Below are positions 61,107 through 64,000 of a DNA stretch of 64,000 nucleotides, piece by piece. The notes below the pieces were generated by a model, which worked only from the letters and a program-made list of their open reading frames with translations, was not told the DNA's origin and did no database searches. The position numbers and the translations under genes were made by a program. Origin of the DNA: DASRIA01 sp963724065. Its GTDB lineage: Bacteria; Actinomycetota; Thermoleophilia; Solirubrobacterales; JBBDJG01. The stretch lies in contig CAVRTB010000001.1 in NCBI GenBank assembly GCA_963724065.1, positions 688,211 through 752,210 on the forward strand. The letters are read 5' to 3'. Numbering within the stretch: position 1 is the first letter of the stretch; each line of letters begins with the position of its first letter.

Positions 61107-63818
61107 GTGGGATTGGGAGAGGCATCAGCAGCACGCGGGCGCGGGGCGGCGCACGTGGCGCTGATCGGCGTGCTGGCGATCGTCGGGCTGATGCTCGCTC
61201 TCCAGCCGCGCCCCTCCGCCGAGTCGGCCGGCTCCGATCCGTCGAGCGAGCCCGCCGTGACCTTCACCCCGAACGCCGGGCAGACCGATTCGAGCGTGCG
61301 CTACATGGCGCGCGGCGCAAACCACGCCTTCTACTTCACGCCCGACAAGGCCGTGCTGGACTTCCAGCGCGGCACGCGCGGAGTCGCCTTGGAGCTGGGC
61401 TTCCGCGGCGCCAACCCCTCCCCTGAGATCGTCGCCGAGCAGCGCACCGGAGCGCGCGTGAGCTACTTCACCGGCCCCCAGGGCCAGCGCAACCTCGCCG
61501 CCTACGAGCAGATCCGCTACCGCGCGCTTTGGCCCGGCATCGACATGGTCTTCCGCGGACAGGGCGGCGCGCTCAAATATGAGTTCCACGTCGCCCCCGG
61601 CGCGGACCCGCGCGACATCCGGCTGGCCTACGCCGGACCGGACTCGCTGCGCCTGGCCGCCAACGGCTCGCTGGCGATCGCGACGCCGCTGGGCACGCTG
61701 CGCGACGCGGCGCCCAAGACCGTGCAGGGCGCCACGGCGGTCGACAGCCGCTACGTGGTGTCCGGCGCCTCCTACGGCTTCGCGCTGGGCGCCTATGATC
61801 GCTCGCGTGCGCTGGTGATCGACCCGGGGCTGGTCTACTCGACGTTCCTCGGCGGCTCGTTCGCGGACAACGGCGCCGGACTCGCCCTCGACGGCGCCGG
61901 CAACGCTTACGTCTCCGGCGACGCGTTGTCCGCCGATTTCCCGACGACGCCGGGGGCGTACGACTCGCCGTCGACCGCAAGGGACGCATTCGTGGCCAAG
62001 TTCAGTCCCTCCGGCGCGCTCGTCTACTCGGCGCTGATCGGCGGCAATGGAGGGGACCGGGGGTTCGACGTCGCGGTCGACGCATCAGGCAGCGCATACG
62101 TGACCGGGGTGACGGATTCCACGGACTTCCCGGTGACCTCGGGCGCGTACAAGACGTCGATAACGAGCGGTGCGACCGTCAGCTTCGTCGCGAAGCTCAA
62201 CACGTCGGGGAGTGCTCTCGACTACGCAACCTACATCGGGAGCACGACTACGGTTCACGGGTTGATCGAGGTCGATGCAGCAGGCAGTGCCCATGTGTCC
62301 GGTGACACCTTAGACAACTTAGGCGGCTATCCGACGACTCCCGGCGCCTTCGACTCGACTCCATCCGGGAGCAGGGAGGTCTTCCTCACCAAGCTGACCC
62401 CTGGCGGCGATGCGCTGGCGTACTCGACCTTCCTCGGCGACGGCCGGGGAGGGGGCCTCGAGCTCGACGCGAACGGCAACGCGTTCGTGACGGGCCACAC
62501 GTTCTCATCCGCGTTTCCGACGACCCCGGGCGCCTACGACACGACCCTCGGCGGCGGCCAGGACGCGTTCGTCACCAAGGTCGCTCCGACGGGCGCGACG
62601 TTGGTGTACTCGACTTTCGTGGGTGGAAGCGAGGCCGGTGACGAGGGCTCCGACGTTGCGGTGGACAGCGCCGGCAGCGCGTATTTGACGGGCGTCGCCA
62701 ACTCACATGACTTCCCGACGACTCCGGGCGCCTTCATGACTTCGCCAATACCCACACAGGGTGGGTTCGTGACCAAGCTGAACGCGGGCGGCAGTGGTCT
62801 CGTCTACTCGACGTGGCTCGCAGCGAATCAGTTCTCCGGCTTCAACCGCGGCATCGCGGTCGATCAAGGCGGGCGCGCGTACGTCACGGGCGAGGCAACC
62901 TCGCAGAGCTTTCAGGCAACACCGCTGGCGCATGACAGCAGCTTCAACGACGGCAGCCGTGACGCCTACGTCATGATGCTGAGCCCGAACGGCTCGTCAT
63001 TGGACTACGCCACGTATCTGGGCGGCACGGGATTCGAGTGGGGCAGGGACATTGCCGTTGACGCCCAAGGGAACGCCTTTGTCGTGGGGACGACGAGCTC
63101 CAGCGACTATCCGCTGGCCGCGCCGGCCGACAGCACCTACCACGACGGCGAAGCGTTCGTGACGAAGCTGACAACACCGGTGTCCTCCGGGATGGCGCGC
63201 CCGAAAGGCGCCACTCCCGCCCTCTTCGCGATGACGATCGCCTACCGACAGTGCACCGACCCCAACGAGATCCACGGCCCGCCGCTTGCCTACGGCTCCT
63301 GCGCGGGACCGCAGATGACCTCGGACCACCTGACGGTCGGCACCGGCGACTCCAACGGCCTGCCTGCGAGAAACGAGGGCTACGTGCGGTTCAGCGCGGT
63401 GGTCGGGGTCCCGTCGACGCCCGCGGACGAGGCCGACGTGCGGATCGAGATGTTCTCCGACGACGTCTTCACGAAGGCGCTGGCCGACTACGCGGGCGAG
63501 CTGAGAGCCCAGTTCACCGTGCGCATCACGGACCGCGACAACATCCCTACCGGCGGCGGTCCCGCCGGACCCGGCACGACGGTCGACGTGCCGCTCGGCG
63601 CCACATTCGGTTGCGCGCCGGTCGCCGATCCTCAGGAGGGCTCGGTCTGCTCGGCCACGACCACCATGGACGCGATCATGCCCGGCGCGGTCAGCGAGTC
63701 CAAGCGCTCGATCTGGCAGCTCGACCGGGTGCGGGTGTTCGACGGCGGGGCGGACGGCGACGGCGACACGGTCGGCGACAACACGCTGTTCGCGACTGCC
63801 GGGCTGTTCGTGCCCTAG
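61107..63818 (+). CDS. Secreted or anchored SBBP beta-propeller-repeat protein
   Basis: 903 aa. One N-terminal hydrophobic segment (VALIGVLAIVGLMLALQ, residues 16-32). Residues 50-240 form the module that often precedes SBBP repeats (VTFTPNAGQTDSSVRYMARG...PGIDMVFRGQGGALKYEFHV). Residues 245-690 carry about eight repeats of the type YSTFLGGS...GNAYVSG...DFPTTPGAYD, likely beta-propeller blades. The final 200 residues (from TIAYRQCTDPNE) are a distinct beta-rich domain ending DNTLFATAGLFVP. Function unknown; adhesion or surface binding is plausible. Two TTA leucine codons lie four codons apart near 62309-62323, in a locally less GC-rich stretch. Confidence 0.85.
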   Translation: MGLGEASAARGRGAAHVALIGVLAIVGLMLALQPRPSAESAGSDPSSEPAVTFTPNAGQTDSSVRYMARGANHAFYFTPDKAVLDFQRGTRGVALELGFRGANPSPEIVAEQRTGARVSYFTGPQGQRNLAAYEQIRYRALWPGIDMVFRGQGGALKYEFHVAPGADPRDIRLAYAGPDSLRLAANGSLAIATPLGTLRDAAPKTVQGATAVDSRYVVSGASYGFALGAYDRSRALVIDPGLVYSTFLGGSFADNGAGLALDGAGNAYVSGDALSADFPTTPGAYDSPSTARDAFVAKFSPSGALVYSALIGGNGGDRGFDVAVDASGSAYVTGVTDSTDFPVTSGAYKTSITSGATVSFVAKLNTSGSALDYATYIGSTTTVHGLIEVDAAGSAHVSGDTLDNLGGYPTTPGAFDSTPSGSREVFLTKLTPGGDALAYSTFLGDGRGGGLELDANGNAFVTGHTFSSAFPTTPGAYDTTLGGGQDAFVTKVAPTGATLVYSTFVGGSEAGDEGSDVAVDSAGSAYLTGVANSHDFPTTPGAFMTSPIPTQGGFVTKLNAGGSGLVYSTWLAANQFSGFNRGIAVDQGGRAYVTGEATSQSFQATPLAHDSSFNDGSRDAYVMMLSPNGSSLDYATYLGGTGFEWGRDIAVDAQGNAFVVGTTSSSDYPLAAPADSTYHDGEAFVTKLTTPVSSGMARPKGATPALFAMTIAYRQCTDPNEIHGPPLAYGSCAGPQMTSDHLTVGTGDSNGLPARNEGYVRFSAVVGVPSTPADEADVRIEMFSDDVFTKALADYAGELRAQFTVRITDRDNIPTGGGPAGPGTTVDVPLGATFGCAPVADPQEGSVCSATTTMDAIMPGAVSESKRSIWQLDRVRVFDGGADGDGDTVGDNTLFATAGLFVP

Positions 63819-63844
63819 CTTCTGGGCCCGATATGGCGCGCCTC

Positions 63845-63850
63845 TAGACT
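63845..63850 (+). promoter_or_regulatory. Leaderless -10 box (TAGACT) of uvrB
   Basis: TAGACT ends 7 nt before GTG 63858. No LexA-type palindrome is evident in the 40 bp available between the SBBP-gene stop and the start. Confidence 0.6.
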
Positions 63851-63857
63851 TGGCGGC

Positions 63858-64000
63858 GTGCCCCCGTTCAGGTTCAACCCCGCCTATTCGCCCGTTGCCG
63901 AGCAACCGCAGGCGAGCGACTCGCTGGCCAGGGGGTTCGAGGCGGGTGAGCGCTTCCAGACCCTGCTGGGGGTGACGGGCTCGGGCAAGACGGCGACGAT
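63858..64000 (+). CDS. uvrB: Excinuclease ABC subunit B, 3' end outside the window
   Basis: First 47 codons of the nucleotide-excision-repair damage-verification helicase. The family N-terminus is clear: PFRFNPAYSPVAEQPQASDSL, then GERFQTLLGVTGSGKTAT with the Walker A lysine at the window edge. GTG start set by the -10 box. Confidence 0.9.
   Translation, partial: MPPFRFNPAYSPVAEQPQASDSLARGFEAGERFQTLLGVTGSGKTAT

Overview
The window is about 70% G+C, with GTG and TTG starts used freely and genes tightly packed with ATGA, GTGA and TGATG overlaps. Gene content and order (mrdA-rodA-rng-rplU-rpmA-obgE-proB, nadD-rsfS, comEA-comEC-holA, hrcA-dnaJ-prmA, phoH-ybeY-era, hisIE-trpEGDC) and several protein types (DUF1800/DUF1501 pair, a long SBBP-repeat protein with an unusual C-terminal region) point to a high-GC actinobacterium. 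My best guess is class Thermoleophilia (Solirubrobacterales/Gaiellales). No rRNA was seen, so the placement is inference. Almost everything is core chromosome; I see no prophage, integrase, transposase or CRISPR array.

Layout: 1-2731 ends a cell-elongation cluster (PBP2, RodA). A three-copy 63-bp hairpin repeat (2763-2951) sits directly before rng. 2963-8063 holds rng, rplU, rpmA, obgE and proB; an oppositely oriented NTF2-like gene separates proB from proA, followed by nadD and rsfS to 10743. 10773-11510 is an odd locus in which one reading frame runs through a PD-(D/E)XK endonuclease-like protein, a tRNA-Ala(GGC) gene and a Phd/YefM antitoxin-like tail. 11646-15797 (minus) carries a stand-alone HD-GYP protein behind a long structured leader, then a DUF1800-DUF1501-cupredoxin operon. 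15909-24832 holds leuS, a cupin, comEA-comEC, holA, rpsT (minus) and murJ.

24945-35297 is a translation, chaperone and stress block: lepA, a secreted protein, a MaoC-type dehydratase pair, hrcA, dnaJ, prmA, a gene of unknown function, yqeY, phoH, ybeY and era. 35469-44670 carries a small CxxC protein and then tryptophan biosynthesis in two transcription blocks (hisIE-trpE-trpG-trpD-trpC and trpF-trpB-trpA) separated by an HtrA protease. 44819-52113 is a branched-chain amino-acid-type ABC uptake system (binding protein, LivF, LivG, LivM, LivH), with pfkA and a second binding protein alongside. 52203-63818 has an ACT-domain malic enzyme, polA, a YdcZ-type membrane protein, CsbD, a flavin reductase, rpsA, coaE, a lytic transglycosylase and an SBBP-repeat protein; uvrB runs off the right edge.

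The most consistent regulatory signal is leaderless transcription. In at least 16 transcription units a TANNNT -10 box ends only 6-9 nt before the start codon, with no Shine-Dalgarno sequence; Shine-Dalgarno sequences appear instead at genes with a real 5' leader. This pattern also settles many start codons. The least explained features are non-coding: the 63-bp repeats before rng, a riboswitch-like element before the HD-GYP gene, a transposon-like spacer between trpG and trpD, a perfect palindrome inside trpE, and an intergenic motif (CCGCAC near GAACTT) recurring in several spacers.
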